64,000 nucleotides of DNA from Gemmatimonadota bacterium (GTDB taxonomy: Bacteria > Gemmatimonadota > Gemmatimonadetes > Gemmatimonadales > Gemmatimonadaceae), in the NCBI GenBank assembly GCA_003134685.1, contig PLCA01000013.1, forward strand, positions 106,373 through 170,372, read 5' to 3'. Position 1 is the first letter of the stretch. Each line of letters starts with the position of its first letter. The notes below the pieces were generated by a model. That model was not told the DNA's origin. It ran no database searches and saw only the letters and a program-made list of their open reading frames with translations. Shown here one piece after another: positions 52,302-61,242 of the stretch. The position numbers and the translations under genes are program-made.

Positions 52302-53714
52302 ATGCCCAAAAATTACCGCCGGCCTCGAGGCACCCCCGCCGCCGGCGAGCAGGGGCTGTGGAGCGCGCGTGAAACCGCACTGCCCCTCGCCGCCCGGATG
52401 CGCCCCCGCACCCTCGATGAGTTCGTCGGACAGGAGCACCTGCTCGCACCGGGCAAAGCGCTACGCGATGCGATCGAGAAGGGAAGCGTCAGCTCGATGG
52501 TGTTCTGGGGCCCGCCTGGCTCCGGCAAAACGACTCTCGGCCGATTGATCGCCCAGTACACCGATCGCGATTTCGTCCCGTTCTCGGCCGTCACCGAAGG
52601 GATTCCACGTGTGCGCGAAGTCGTGACCGAAGCGGAGCAACGGCTCCAGATGGGACGGCAGACGATTCTTTTCGTCGACGAGATCCACCGCTTCAACAAG
52701 GCACAACAAGACGCATTCCTGCCGCACGTCGAAGCGGGAACGATCACACTCGTCGGCGCCACCACGGAGAATCCGTCGTTCGAGCTGAACAACGCGCTGC
52801 TCTCGCGGATGCGTGTGTTCGTGCTGAATCCGCTCACGCAGGGCGACCTCGGCGCTGTCGTTGATCGCGCGCTGCTCGACGAGGAGCGCGGGCTCGGCGC
52901 GCTTCATCTCAAAGTGGATGACGACGCGCGCGAGATCATCACCCGCGAGGCCGACGGCGATGCGCGCCGGGCACTCACCGTTCTCGAAGCGGCGGCTGAA
53001 CATGTGGGCGATGGTGGCCGCATCACCGTGACAGTCGCGCGCGACGCGATGCAGAAGCGCTTCGCCCACCACGACAAATCGGGCGAAGTCCACTTCAACA
53101 TGCTCTCGGCCTACCACAAGTCGCTGCGCGGGAGCGATCCGCAGGGCGCGCTCTACTGGATGGCGCGCATGATCGAGGGCGGTGAGGATCCGATGACGAT
53201 CTTCCGCCGCTCGATCGCGATGGCGGCGGAAGACATCGGTCTCGCCGATCCTCAGGCGCTGCAACTGGCGGTGGCGGCCCGCGACGCGTTTCATATGCTC
53301 GGGCCCCCAGAGGGTTATTTGCCGCTGGCCGAGATGGTGATCTATCTCGCGACGGCGCCCAAGTCGAACGCGTCGTACCGCGCGCTCAGCGCCGCGCTCG
53401 AGGCCGCCCGCGAGAGCCCGGCGGCGCAGGTTCCAATGCACATTCGCAACGCGCCTACCCAGTTAATGAAGGATCTGGGCTACCACGAGGGGTACCAGTA
53501 CGCCCATTCGGTGCCAGAGGCATACATCCCGCAAGAGTACCTGCCCGAGGAGTTGCGCGGCAGCGTCTTCTACGAGCCTGGACCCTATGGATTCGAGAAG
53601 GAAGTGGCTAAGCGCCTCGCCTGGTGGGCTGACCTGAAGGCAAAAGTGTCCACGCCGCCGTCACCACAGGGTGACAAGAGTGGCAGTGGGCCTAAAAAGG
53701 AGCAAGAAAAATGA
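52302..53714 (+). CDS. rarA: RarA/MgsA AAA+ ATPase
   Basis: This clamp-loader-like ATPase acts at stalled replication forks. The motifs are MRPRTLDEFVGQEHLL, Walker A FWGPPGSGKTTLGRLI, Walker B ILFVDEIHRFNKAQQDAFLP, sensor 1 GATTENPSFELNNALLSR, and the family-specific C-terminal half (FHMLGPPEGYLPLAEMVIYLATAPKSNASYRAL). At 470 residues it is normal. It overlaps the next lipoprotein gene by four bases. Confidence 0.95.
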   Translation: MPKNYRRPRGTPAAGEQGLWSARETALPLAARMRPRTLDEFVGQEHLLAPGKALRDAIEKGSVSSMVFWGPPGSGKTTLGRLIAQYTDRDFVPFSAVTEGIPRVREVVTEAEQRLQMGRQTILFVDEIHRFNKAQQDAFLPHVEAGTITLVGATTENPSFELNNALLSRMRVFVLNPLTQGDLGAVVDRALLDEERGLGALHLKVDDDAREIITREADGDARRALTVLEAAAEHVGDGGRITVTVARDAMQKRFAHHDKSGEVHFNMLSAYHKSLRGSDPQGALYWMARMIEGGEDPMTIFRRSIAMAAEDIGLADPQALQLAVAARDAFHMLGPPEGYLPLAEMVIYLATAPKSNASYRALSAALEAARESPAAQVPMHIRNAPTQLMKDLGYHEGYQYAHSVPEAYIPQEYLPEELRGSVFYEPGPYGFEKEVAKRLAWWADLKAKVSTPPSPQGDKSGSGPKKEQEK

Positions 53715-54217
53715 GCAATATCTTTGGGCGAATGAGTGGCAGGACGAAGTTCGCGGTGGTGGCACTGGCGGTATTCGCGATCGCAGGATGCGCTTCCCTC
53801 GGACTCGGCGGCGGATTCCAACAGCCCGTCGTCAGCTTCAAGGATTTGCGCGTGCGAGGACTCGGCCTCACCGGCGGATCACTCGACGCGTATCTCAACG
53901 TCTACAATCCGAACGGATACAAGCTTGACGCAACGCGCCTCACCTACACGGTGGCGGTCGAGAACAATCAGCTCGGCACGGGAGTGCTCGACTCGCGCTT
54001 CACAGTTCAGAACCACGATTCGACGGCTGTCCGCATCCCGATCGACTTCACCTACCTTGGAATCGGCAGCGCGGCGCGGCAGATGATGAATAGCGGCTCC
54101 GTTCCGTACACGGTTACAGGTGACGTGACGGTGTCTACACCCGTGGGCAATTTCACGGTACCTTACAGCGGTACCGGTCGCTTCTCCGCATTCGGTGGGG
54201 CGCAGAACTCGAGGTAG
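53711..54217 (+). CDS. LEA14-like (WHy domain) lipoprotein
   Basis: A lipoprotein signal FAVVALAVFAIAGCASL (lipobox IAGC) is followed by a LEA type 2/WHy-like beta-sandwich: VSFKDLRVRGLGLTGGSLDAYLNVYNPNGYKLDATRLTYTVAVENNQLGTG. Such proteins are small lipid-anchored or secreted beta-domains linked to stress in plants and of unknown role in bacteria. The stop TAG is in the same frame as the following dehydratase. Confidence 0.82.
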   Translation: MSNIFGRMSGRTKFAVVALAVFAIAGCASLGLGGGFQQPVVSFKDLRVRGLGLTGGSLDAYLNVYNPNGYKLDATRLTYTVAVENNQLGTGVLDSRFTVQNHDSTAVRIPIDFTYLGIGSAARQMMNSGSVPYTVTGDVTVSTPVGNFTVPYSGTGRFSAFGGAQNSR

Positions 54218-54220
54218 GAA

Positions 54221-55231
54221 ATCCAAACGACAAGCACTTCGCCGGGGCCGTCCGCGGACGCAGCGCGGACGGCTCTCATCGTTGGAGTATCAGGGCAGGA
54301 TGGCGCCTATCTGTCGAAGTTCCTGCTCGACCGCGGGTACGCGGTGCACGGTACGTCGCGCGACGCTCAGCTCGCAAGCTTCTCCAATCTGGCTCGCCTG
54401 GGCATCCGCGAGCAGGTGAAGCCGTGGTCGATGTCCACCACGGATTTCCGAAGCGTGCTCCAGGTGCTCCTCCGCGTGCGCCCCGCCGAGGTCTACAATC
54501 TGTCCGGGCAGAGCTCAGTCGGACTGTCGTTCGATCAACCCGTTGAGACCCTCGAAAGTGTCGCAACGGGTACTCTCAACCTGCTCGAGGCGATTCGCTT
54601 CAGCGGGCTGCCGGTGCGCTTCTACAGCGCGGGCTCGGGCGAGGTGTTCGGTGACACCGACGGCGTGCCGGCGACGGAAGAAATGCGGTTCGCGCCACGG
54701 AGTCCTTACGCGGTGGCGAAGGCAGCCGCGTACTGGCAGGTCACGAACTATCGTGAGGCCTACCAACTGCACGCCTGCACCGGGATCCTTTTCAATCACG
54801 AGTCTCCGCTTAGGCCCGAGCGCTACGTGACACGCAAGATTGTCGCGGCGGCGTGCCGGATCGCCGACGGAAATCGGGAGACCCTTGTCCTCGGCAACAT
54901 GGACGTGGCGAGAGACTGGGGCTGGGCCCCCGAATACGTCGAGGCGATGTGGCTGATGTTGCAGCAGGATATCGCTGACGATTACGTCGTGGCGACTGGA
55001 GACACGCACACGCTCGCCGAGTTCGTAGAAGCTGCGTTCTCGTGCGTCGGCCTGGACTGGCACGATCACGTAAGGACGGATCCGTCGCTGTTTCGCCCCG
55101 CGGACATCCGGCGAGGCGCGGCCAATCCACATAAGGCGAACAGCAAGCTCGGCTGGCACGCGAAAAAAAGACTGAATGACATCGTCGCGGCGATGGTAAA
55201 CGCGGAGGTTCGAAGCGGCGATCGGGGATGA
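54221..55231 (+). CDS. GDP-mannose 4,6-dehydratase-like protein, no conventional start
   Basis: The protein has the NADP motif TALIVGVSGQDGAYLSKFLLDRGYAVHGTSR, NLSGQSSVGLSFDQPVETLESVATGTLNLLEAIR, the active-site YAVAK and NHESPLRPERYVTRKI, all typical of Gmd, which makes GDP-4-keto-6-deoxymannose. The conserved NADP motif (54281 on) lies before the first ATG/GTG/TTG (GTG 54344). Going upstream in frame, I find no such codon back to the TAG of the LEA14 gene. ATC at 54221 with GAGG six bases upstream is one candidate. The length is near 335 residues, in line with Gmd (about 340-370). Confidence 0.8.
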   Translation: MQTTSTSPGPSADAARTALIVGVSGQDGAYLSKFLLDRGYAVHGTSRDAQLASFSNLARLGIREQVKPWSMSTTDFRSVLQVLLRVRPAEVYNLSGQSSVGLSFDQPVETLESVATGTLNLLEAIRFSGLPVRFYSAGSGEVFGDTDGVPATEEMRFAPRSPYAVAKAAAYWQVTNYREAYQLHACTGILFNHESPLRPERYVTRKIVAAACRIADGNRETLVLGNMDVARDWGWAPEYVEAMWLMLQQDIADDYVVATGDTHTLAEFVEAAFSCVGLDWHDHVRTDPSLFRPADIRRGAANPHKANSKLGWHAKKRLNDIVAAMVNAEVRSGDRG

Positions 55232-55287
55232 GCTTAGGCCACCAAGGTGGTTAACTTGCTGGCAGGCACTGGCAAAGGACGAATCAG

Positions 55288-56601
55288 ATCTCAAAAGAAA
55301 TTATCGAGCTGAAGGCCCCGGTCGAGAGAGCGATTCTCGTCGGGGCGCCGCGCAAAGGGTCGAACGCAAAGCATCAGATGGGCGAGCATCTCGAGGAGCT
55401 TGAGAGGCTCGTCGACACCGCCGGCGGCCTTGTAGTCGGAGAAGTGACGCAGCACATCGACAAGCCCAACCCGGCGACGTATCTGGGGAAGGGAAAGGTC
55501 GAGGAGCTGCGCCTCGCCATCATAGACACGAATGCAAGCCTCGTCGTGTTTGATGATGAGCTGTCTCCGTCCCAGGGCAAGAACATCGAGGACGCGACCG
55601 GCCAGCGCGTGATTGACCGCGCCGAGCTGATTCTGGATATCTTCGCGACGCGCGCGCGATCGAGCGAGGCGAAGATGCAGGTGGAGCTGGCGCAGCTTCA
55701 GTACATGCTGCCGCGGCTCATGCGCATGTGGGCCCACTTGGAGAAATTCCGCGGCGGTATCGGAGTGCGGGGCCCCGGAGAAACTCAGCTCGAGACCGAC
55801 AGGCGACTGATCAACCAGCGCATCAAGCTGCTCAAGAACAAGCTCGACGACGTTCAGACGTCACGCGTGGTTCAGCGCTCGGGCCGGCGCGAAGCGTTTC
55901 GTGCGTCGCTCGTCGGCTACACCAACGCCGGGAAGTCGTCGATTTTGCGCACGATCGGGAATGCGCCCGAGGTCTTTGTCGAAGACAGACTATTCGCGAC
56001 GCTGGATCCTTTGACGCGCGAAATAGACCTCGGCGAGAACACGAAGGTCCTGCTGACAGATACCGTCGGATTCATTCGCAAGCTGCCGCACAATCTGGTT
56101 GCGAGCTTCCGCGCGACGCTCGAGGAAGTGAACGAGGCGGATTTACTGCTGCACGTGATTGACGCGAGTCATCCGGTGTGGGAGGAGCAGCGGGACGTGG
56201 TAGAGGAAGTGCTGGCGGAGCTGGGGGCGGAGAAGAAGCCGATGCTCTATGTATTCTCGAAGATCGATGCTTTACCGCCCGAGGAGCTTGCGGCGATGAA
56301 GGAAAGAATCGAGAACCTGGTGCCCAGTTCAGTGTTCGTGAGCTCGGTGACGGAGGGCGGGCTGGATCCTTTGCGCCAGGCGTTGCTGGTGGCGATGAGG
56401 GAAGGAACCCAGATCGCGGAGATCCGGCTGCCGGCGGAAGACGGCAAGCTGCTGGCGGATATCTATCGCAATGGCAGCGTGCTCAGTCAGCGCACCGACG
56501 ACGGACAGATCGTTCTGCGGGCGAGACTCGACGAGCAATTGGCGGGTCGCATCAAGAAGCTTGGTGCGAGCGTCGCTTACCCTCGGGAAACTAATCGATA
56601 G
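55288..56601 (+). CDS. hflX: HflX-type ribosome-associated GTPase
   Basis: HflX splits stalled or hibernating ribosomes. The N-terminal domain has ERLVDTAGGLVVGEVTQHIDKPNPATYLGKGKVEEL, and the GTPase domain G1 GYTNAGKSS, G3 DTVGFIRKLPHNLVASFRATLEE and G4 VFSKID are seen. In-frame sequence upstream of ATG 55378 (ELKAPVERAILVGAP) resembles the usual HflX start, yet no ATG/GTG/TTG precedes it back to a stop at 55252. ATC 55288, with AAGGA nine bases upstream, or CTG 55309 may be the real start. It converges with the DUF1800 gene. Confidence 0.88.
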   Translation: MSKEIIELKAPVERAILVGAPRKGSNAKHQMGEHLEELERLVDTAGGLVVGEVTQHIDKPNPATYLGKGKVEELRLAIIDTNASLVVFDDELSPSQGKNIEDATGQRVIDRAELILDIFATRARSSEAKMQVELAQLQYMLPRLMRMWAHLEKFRGGIGVRGPGETQLETDRRLINQRIKLLKNKLDDVQTSRVVQRSGRREAFRASLVGYTNAGKSSILRTIGNAPEVFVEDRLFATLDPLTREIDLGENTKVLLTDTVGFIRKLPHNLVASFRATLEEVNEADLLLHVIDASHPVWEEQRDVVEEVLAELGAEKKPMLYVFSKIDALPPEELAAMKERIENLVPSSVFVSSVTEGGLDPLRQALLVAMREGTQIAEIRLPAEDGKLLADIYRNGSVLSQRTDDGQIVLRARLDEQLAGRIKKLGASVAYPRETNR

Positions 56602-56637
56602 AAAGGGCAGGCCAAATTCTGCTTTCGTTCGCGTCTC

Positions 56638-58365
56638 TCATCGTCTCTGAAACTCGGGCGCTCCCAGTGTGAGACCGATCAGATCTTTCAGTCGCCTCGG
56701 TGCATTTGTATCCGCCGCGCTCGAAGCGGGCATCGCGCCCGCCAACGGATTTACACCCGAGAGCAGAATCGACCGAGTCTCTGGCGAAACTTCTCCACCA
56801 AGGAGCTCTCCAATGACTCCGTCGACCTGTTCAGGGAACGGCGCCGTTCGGAGCAGGGCTGCGGGTGGCCACCGATCGATCGTGACGCCCGGCAACCCAC
56901 CATTCGCGGCGATCGTCCCGAAATTGATGCGATTCAGAATCGCTCCCGAATTGATCCACTCTTGCGCATCATCGGGCCAACCGTCAGGAGTAAGTCGGCC
57001 AAACACTGGCTGGCCGAGACGGGAGGGAAGCTGCGCGGTCCGCGGCGTGGTATCCGGCAATTGATCCATCGCTCTCATAGTACTCACTACCAGCTCGAAC
57101 GGTGTTTTGACCTTCGCTCTGTATGCCGCGCGGGAGTAAAACTCCGGACTGGTTACAATGGTGGCCAGGACCTGCCGAATATCGCCGTCGGTCCTTGTGA
57201 AGGAGGCGGCGACCCGGTCCACAAGTGACGTCGGCACTGAATCGCTAACCAGATATCGAACGAGCTTCCGTGCGATGAACCGGGCTGTCGCGGGATGCCG
57301 CGCAACTATGTCCAACACCTCTTCCCCGTCTTCGATCCCTCGGCCTCCCGGCAGCTCGTGTCCGAGAACGAGTTTGGGGCTGGCGTCGTGCATTGCCGGA
57401 CGAAAAACGAACCCGCCGCCGGCGCCCGGATCGTCAACGGTCCAGCCGGTGAGGGCGCGCGCGACATTGATCACGTCCTGCTGTGTGTAGCCGCCATCGA
57501 CGCCGAGCGTGTGTAGCTCGAGCAGCTCACGCCCGTAATTCTCGTTTAAACCCTGACGCCGCTTGAGCACGCCCGCGCGGATCCGCATCGAGTCCAGTGC
57601 CGTCTTCGCTTTCGTCAGGTTCGTCAGCTCGCCGAGATTGTCATGGACGCTGTCGGCCTGGCTCTGCCAGTTGTCGAGGTAGTAGAGCATCTCGGGACTT
57701 CTGGCGACGGCGCCGAGCAGATCGCGGAATTTCCCGAGGGCGCGGGGGCGAATGATATCGCGATCGTACTCGAGCAGGGAAAATCTCGTCGGCATCTTTC
57801 CGTAGAAGACCGAGAAATGATTCTCCCAGAAGTCCGTCATGATCTCGAGGAGCTGCCGCTCGCTGAATATCGCCCGCGTTATCTTCGCGGTGATGATCTG
57901 CTGCGCGACGCGATTGCCACGATCGCTGAGCGACTTCATCCGGGCGCTGTCTTCGGGCGAGAGGATGAGGGGTGCGTTAGGTGCGAGCCCACGCTGACGC
58001 CGGAGTTCGCGGATGAAGATGCCCTGCGACGGAAAGGAGTCGGCCAGCTCCCTGACCGTCATATGCTGCGTGCTGAAGGTCGACAGGAGCGAATCGCAAA
58101 AGAAGTCATTGGTTTTCTCCGGCTCGAGCTGGCCAAGGAGCCAGCGGTCGAGGCCGTCCGGGCCGATGCGTGAGATCTCGTCGGGCCTCGCGCCAAAGGT
58201 GAGCCGGGCCAACGCCTGTTTTACCTGCTGATCGGCCGTGAGATCGCGCGCGGCGTTCGATTGCGGAAGAGTGATCCCATACTTCGCGGCAACGGTCTGT
58301 TGCGCGCAGCCGGTGACGAGCAACGCTCCGAGACCAACGTGGAGGAATCTGTTCGGATTGGACAC
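56638..58365 (-). CDS. DUF1800-family lipoprotein
   Basis: The 575-residue product belongs to the DUF1800 family: ALARLTFGARPDEISRIGPDGLDRWLLGQLEP, FWENHFSVFYGK, LLELHTLGVDGGYTQQDVINVARALTGW and ARFIARKLVRYLVSD. The function is unknown, although many members are exported and lie beside DUF1501 genes. Here a lipobox (LLVTGC) is present and no DUF1501 gene follows. GTG start; it lies 11 bases after the epimerase in one transcription unit. Confidence 0.87.
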   Translation of the reverse strand: MSNPNRFLHVGLGALLVTGCAQQTVAAKYGITLPQSNAARDLTADQQVKQALARLTFGARPDEISRIGPDGLDRWLLGQLEPEKTNDFFCDSLLSTFSTQHMTVRELADSFPSQGIFIRELRRQRGLAPNAPLILSPEDSARMKSLSDRGNRVAQQIITAKITRAIFSERQLLEIMTDFWENHFSVFYGKMPTRFSLLEYDRDIIRPRALGKFRDLLGAVARSPEMLYYLDNWQSQADSVHDNLGELTNLTKAKTALDSMRIRAGVLKRRQGLNENYGRELLELHTLGVDGGYTQQDVINVARALTGWTVDDPGAGGGFVFRPAMHDASPKLVLGHELPGGRGIEDGEEVLDIVARHPATARFIARKLVRYLVSDSVPTSLVDRVAASFTRTDGDIRQVLATIVTSPEFYSRAAYRAKVKTPFELVVSTMRAMDQLPDTTPRTAQLPSRLGQPVFGRLTPDGWPDDAQEWINSGAILNRINFGTIAANGGLPGVTIDRWPPAALLRTAPFPEQVDGVIGELLGGEVSPETRSILLSGVNPLAGAMPASSAADTNAPRRLKDLIGLTLGAPEFQRR

Positions 58366-58376
58366 GGGGGACCTGG

Positions 58377-59357
58377 TCAGAAGGGGGAAGCCAGGCGCAT
58401 CGTCTCCTCGAGCCAGTCGAGCGTGGCTCCGATGGTCTCTCGGGCTCCACGAAACGCCACGCCCAGCTCGCGCTGGGCCTTCGCGCTGTCAACGAACCAA
58501 TACCGGGTGGCATAAGGCACGACGTGCGGATTATACGGAAGCGGAAGACGGAGACCGACCGCAAGACGTGTTGCAAAGCGCGCGAGACCGTTCGGTATCT
58601 CTACGACTGCAGCGCGGCGCCCGATGAGTTCGAGCACGAGTTCGGCGAGCCGCCGAATCGTGAGGTTCTCGCCCCCGAGTATGTACCGTTCGCCCGGGCG
58701 TCCGCGCTCCATTGCTGCAACGATTCCGGCGGCCACGTCGTCGACATGTACCACGCACGTGCCCCCCTGACATACGAGCACGGGGGTGGATGTTGCAAAG
58801 TCGATCAGATTGCCCGCAGTGACGAGCGCGGTGTCTCCTGGGCCGTAGACTTCCGCAGGGTTGACGATGATGACTGGAGCACCCCGCTCGTAGGCCTGGC
58901 GCGCGATGATTTCTGCGCGGTGCTTAGCAAAGGCGTAGTGCAGTTTCATGTCAGGCATCGAGAAGGCGGCCCGCTCGTCGAACACAATCGGCTGATTCGA
59001 CGCGGCAATCGCCGCCGTGCTGGACACTACGACGACGCGATGGTCGCGAAGCTTGGCTGCGACGTCAAGAACGTTGCGAGCGCCGCCTTCGAGCACTTGG
59101 CTCAGGAGCGATGGCTCATCCTGCTCCCAGCCGCCGGGCGCGGCGAGGTGAACCGTGCAATCGCACCTACTCATCGCTTCGCGCAATGACGCAACATCGC
59201 GAACGTCGCCACTAGCGCGCGTAAAAGGTAGCATTGCGATGCGATCCAACCGGCTGGTCTCGCGCAACAAACACACGATGTCGTACCCCGAGGCCACCAG
59301 CTGTCGCGCAACCACTGATCCGATGAACCCGTTGCCGCCCGTAAGAAACACTTTCAT
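58377..59357 (-). CDS. NAD-dependent epimerase/dihydroflavonol-reductase-like protein
   Basis: This extended SDR begins MKVFLTGGNGFIGSVVARQL and has the active-site YAFAK (YxxxK, about residue 142) and NPAEVYGPGD. It resembles dihydroflavonol-reductase-like and hopanoid-associated HpnA-like epimerases. The substrate is unknown. It is the third gene of a four-gene minus-strand run with DUF2147, a membrane protein and DUF1800. Confidence 0.82.
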   Translation of the reverse strand: MKVFLTGGNGFIGSVVARQLVASGYDIVCLLRETSRLDRIAMLPFTRASGDVRDVASLREAMSRCDCTVHLAAPGGWEQDEPSLLSQVLEGGARNVLDVAAKLRDHRVVVVSSTAAIAASNQPIVFDERAAFSMPDMKLHYAFAKHRAEIIARQAYERGAPVIIVNPAEVYGPGDTALVTAGNLIDFATSTPVLVCQGGTCVVHVDDVAAGIVAAMERGRPGERYILGGENLTIRRLAELVLELIGRRAAVVEIPNGLARFATRLAVGLRLPLPYNPHVVPYATRYWFVDSAKAQRELGVAFRGARETIGATLDWLEETMRLASPF

Positions 59358-59408
59358 GCGAACGTATCATGCGTCGTCGAAGGGGCGGCGCCTGCCTCAA
59401 CGGCCGAC

Positions 59409-59933
59409 TCATGACCGGACAATGCGTTTCCTCGCAATGCGCTTCCTTCGTTCGTACAGGAGGATGACGGGAAGGTAGAAGGAGATGTCGGCAGCGAATT
59501 TCCCCGCTATCAGCCCAAGTCGCGGCCCGATCAGTCGCATGCCGACTCCCATGGCAAATGGCCGAATCACAAAGGTATCTAGGAATGCGGAGGGCCCGAA
59601 CTCGGCGAGCAGACCCACCGTGATCTTACCGGCGTCGCGGACGCCGAGCAATCGACCAGCCGCACGCGCTCCACGTGCCGCAGCCAAGTAGTCCCGCAAG
59701 ATGATGACGGAGGAGTAGCCGAAGCTCTCACCCAAAGCGCCGCCGTAAGCAGCCGCGATCCCGTTCCCAGTGACCCGACGAACGGTGACCGACGCGAGCA
59801 GTGCGCAGCTGACGCCAGCGCACTCGGCGAGCCCATAGCGGTGCAGCCAATCGGAGAGTTTCGCGCGCAGGGTTTCTCCCTGATGCTCCGTGGAGGCTGC
59901 AACCCCCCCGGCATTCCTTGTGTGGACACGCAT
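59409..59933 (-). CDS. Hypothetical membrane protein
   Basis: The ORF track runs to 60110, but TAATG at 59933-59935 makes ATG 59933 the likely start, coupled to the DUF2147 gene. The 174 residues have hydrophobic stretches at about 35-50, 60-80 and 140-165 (LGLIAGKFAADISFYLPVILLYERRKR) and an EFGPSAFLDTFVIRPFAMGVGMRLIGP stretch that looks conserved. I do not recognise the family. Confidence 0.65.
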   Translation of the reverse strand: MRVHTRNAGGVAASTEHQGETLRAKLSDWLHRYGLAECAGVSCALLASVTVRRVTGNGIAAAYGGALGESFGYSSVIILRDYLAAARGARAAGRLLGVRDAGKITVGLLAEFGPSAFLDTFVIRPFAMGVGMRLIGPRLGLIAGKFAADISFYLPVILLYERRKRIARKRIVRS

Positions 59934-60418
59934 TACTCGACGCGTGTCCACGTTTGCGACCTGCCGAGAAACGAGAAGCCGACGAATCCTCTCACGATCA
60001 GCTTCTTGCCATCGTCGATGAGCCTCATCTTCGCTTTGTAGATCCTTCCATTGTCCGGGTCTAGGATTGCGCCCCCATTCCACTCGTTGCCGTCGGGACG
60101 CATGCCCCACAGAATCTGCATGCCGAGTATCGGTTGACCTTTTCTGCTACCCGTGCACTGCCTGCAGAACCGGTCCGCTGAGTCGACGGAGACGAGGAGC
60201 TCTCTGACCGTGCCGACCAGATAGCCCCCGCTTTTGCTGATCTCGATGATTGCGGTCGGCTTTCCGTCAACGTCGCTGACGGTACGCCAGAAACCAATGG
60301 GACCAGCCTGCGCCCTCAACGGTGTCGCAAGTATTGCGACGAGAAAAATAAGCACAACAGATCGGAACAATTGCGGGTAGCCTCGCGCTCGGTGCCTAGA
60401 CGGTGAATGAAGCTTCAT
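59933..60418 (-). CDS. DUF2147-family exported protein
   Basis: After a signal-like segment (LFRSVVLIFLVAILATPLRAQA) comes the DUF2147 pattern: GFWRTVSDVDGKPTAIIEISKSGGYLVGTV, QPILGMQILWGMRPDGNEWNGGAILDPDNGRIYKAKMRLIDDGKKLIVRGFVG. This small lipocalin-like family is found outside the cytoplasm in many Gram-negatives and has no firm role. It is the first gene of the minus-strand run. Confidence 0.85.
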   Translation of the reverse strand: MKLHSPSRHRARGYPQLFRSVVLIFLVAILATPLRAQAGPIGFWRTVSDVDGKPTAIIEISKSGGYLVGTVRELLVSVDSADRFCRQCTGSRKGQPILGMQILWGMRPDGNEWNGGAILDPDNGRIYKAKMRLIDDGKKLIVRGFVGFSFLGRSQTWTRVE

Positions 60419-60678
60419 ACTCGCGCGCTATGTCAACATCAATATCGAGGCCTAGTTCAGGTTGTCATCCCTGAGAGCACTCCACGGCCGCTCCCCAGAC
60501 CGATAGGAAATCGACAGTTTGGGTGATATGAAATCAGCATGTCGGAAATTGACGAATTGAGGTACGGTATGGTGAGCCAAAAGGAGGTAGTCGCGCGAAA
60601 AGGTCATCGTGCGATTCTGGCGCACGGGGCTAAAGCGTCATTTACGACCCGCTAATCGGGTCCTGCAAAGGAGACAAC
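60419..60678 (+). promoter_or_regulatory. Divergent intergenic region with a leader hairpin
   Basis: This region must hold promoters for the DUF2147 run and for the barrel gene at 60679. GACCCGctaatCGGGTC (60646-60662) is a 6-bp stem just before the AAAGGAG site (60668) of the barrel gene. A 38-codon reading frame (60539-60655: MSEIDELRYGMVSQ...) ends in this loop; it could be a leader peptide but is unproven. Confidence 0.45.
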
Positions 60679-61227
60679 GTGAGAAAACTCGGAATTCCAG
60701 CAGCGGCAATGATGGCATGCGCGGCGTTCGCGCCCGCGAGGATCGCGAACGCGCAAGTCGCGACGATTCTCAAGCCGATTCAGGTCGGCGTCGCGGCGGG
60801 GGCGGCCATCCCGGTCAGCGACCTTGGCAATAGTTTCAGTACCGGTTTCAACGTCACCGGGACGATTGGGATAAATGTGCCGCTGTTACCAATCGGATTC
60901 AGGATCGACGCGGCGTACAATCAGTTCAGCTCGAAGGGCACCTCGAACGTGAGCGCGAAGATCGCCGGCGTGTCCGGAAACGTCGTATTCGGTATTCCGG
61001 GCGCGGTGATCATCTCGCCGTATCTCATTGGAGGCGTCGGCTACTATCGCGTGTCCAGTAGCCTGACGGGGAGCGCGGCGTCGAACAACGTCGGCTTCAA
61101 CGCGGGTGCGGGTGTCAAGATTCCGCTCCTGGTGTTCTCGACATTCATCGAGGCACGCTACAACCGGGTTTCCGAGAGCGGCGGATCAGCGAGCTTCATT
61201 CCGGTTACCGTCGGGGTGATGTTCTAG
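60679..61227 (+). CDS. Outer-membrane beta-barrel-like protein
   Basis: A signal peptide (MRKLGIPAAAMMACAAFAPARIANAQ) is followed by alternating beta-strands, beginning VGVAAGAAIPVSDLGNSFSTGFNVTGTIGI and ending in a C-terminal Phe (FIPVTVGVMF), as is common for outer-membrane barrels of the OmpA/porin-like type. The start is GTG with AAAGGAG nine bases upstream. Confidence 0.8.
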   Translation: MRKLGIPAAAMMACAAFAPARIANAQVATILKPIQVGVAAGAAIPVSDLGNSFSTGFNVTGTIGINVPLLPIGFRIDAAYNQFSSKGTSNVSAKIAGVSGNVVFGIPGAVIISPYLIGGVGYYRVSSSLTGSAASNNVGFNAGAGVKIPLLVFSTFIEARYNRVSESGGSASFIPVTVGVMF

Positions 61228-61242
61228 ATCTGCAACTGAAGA

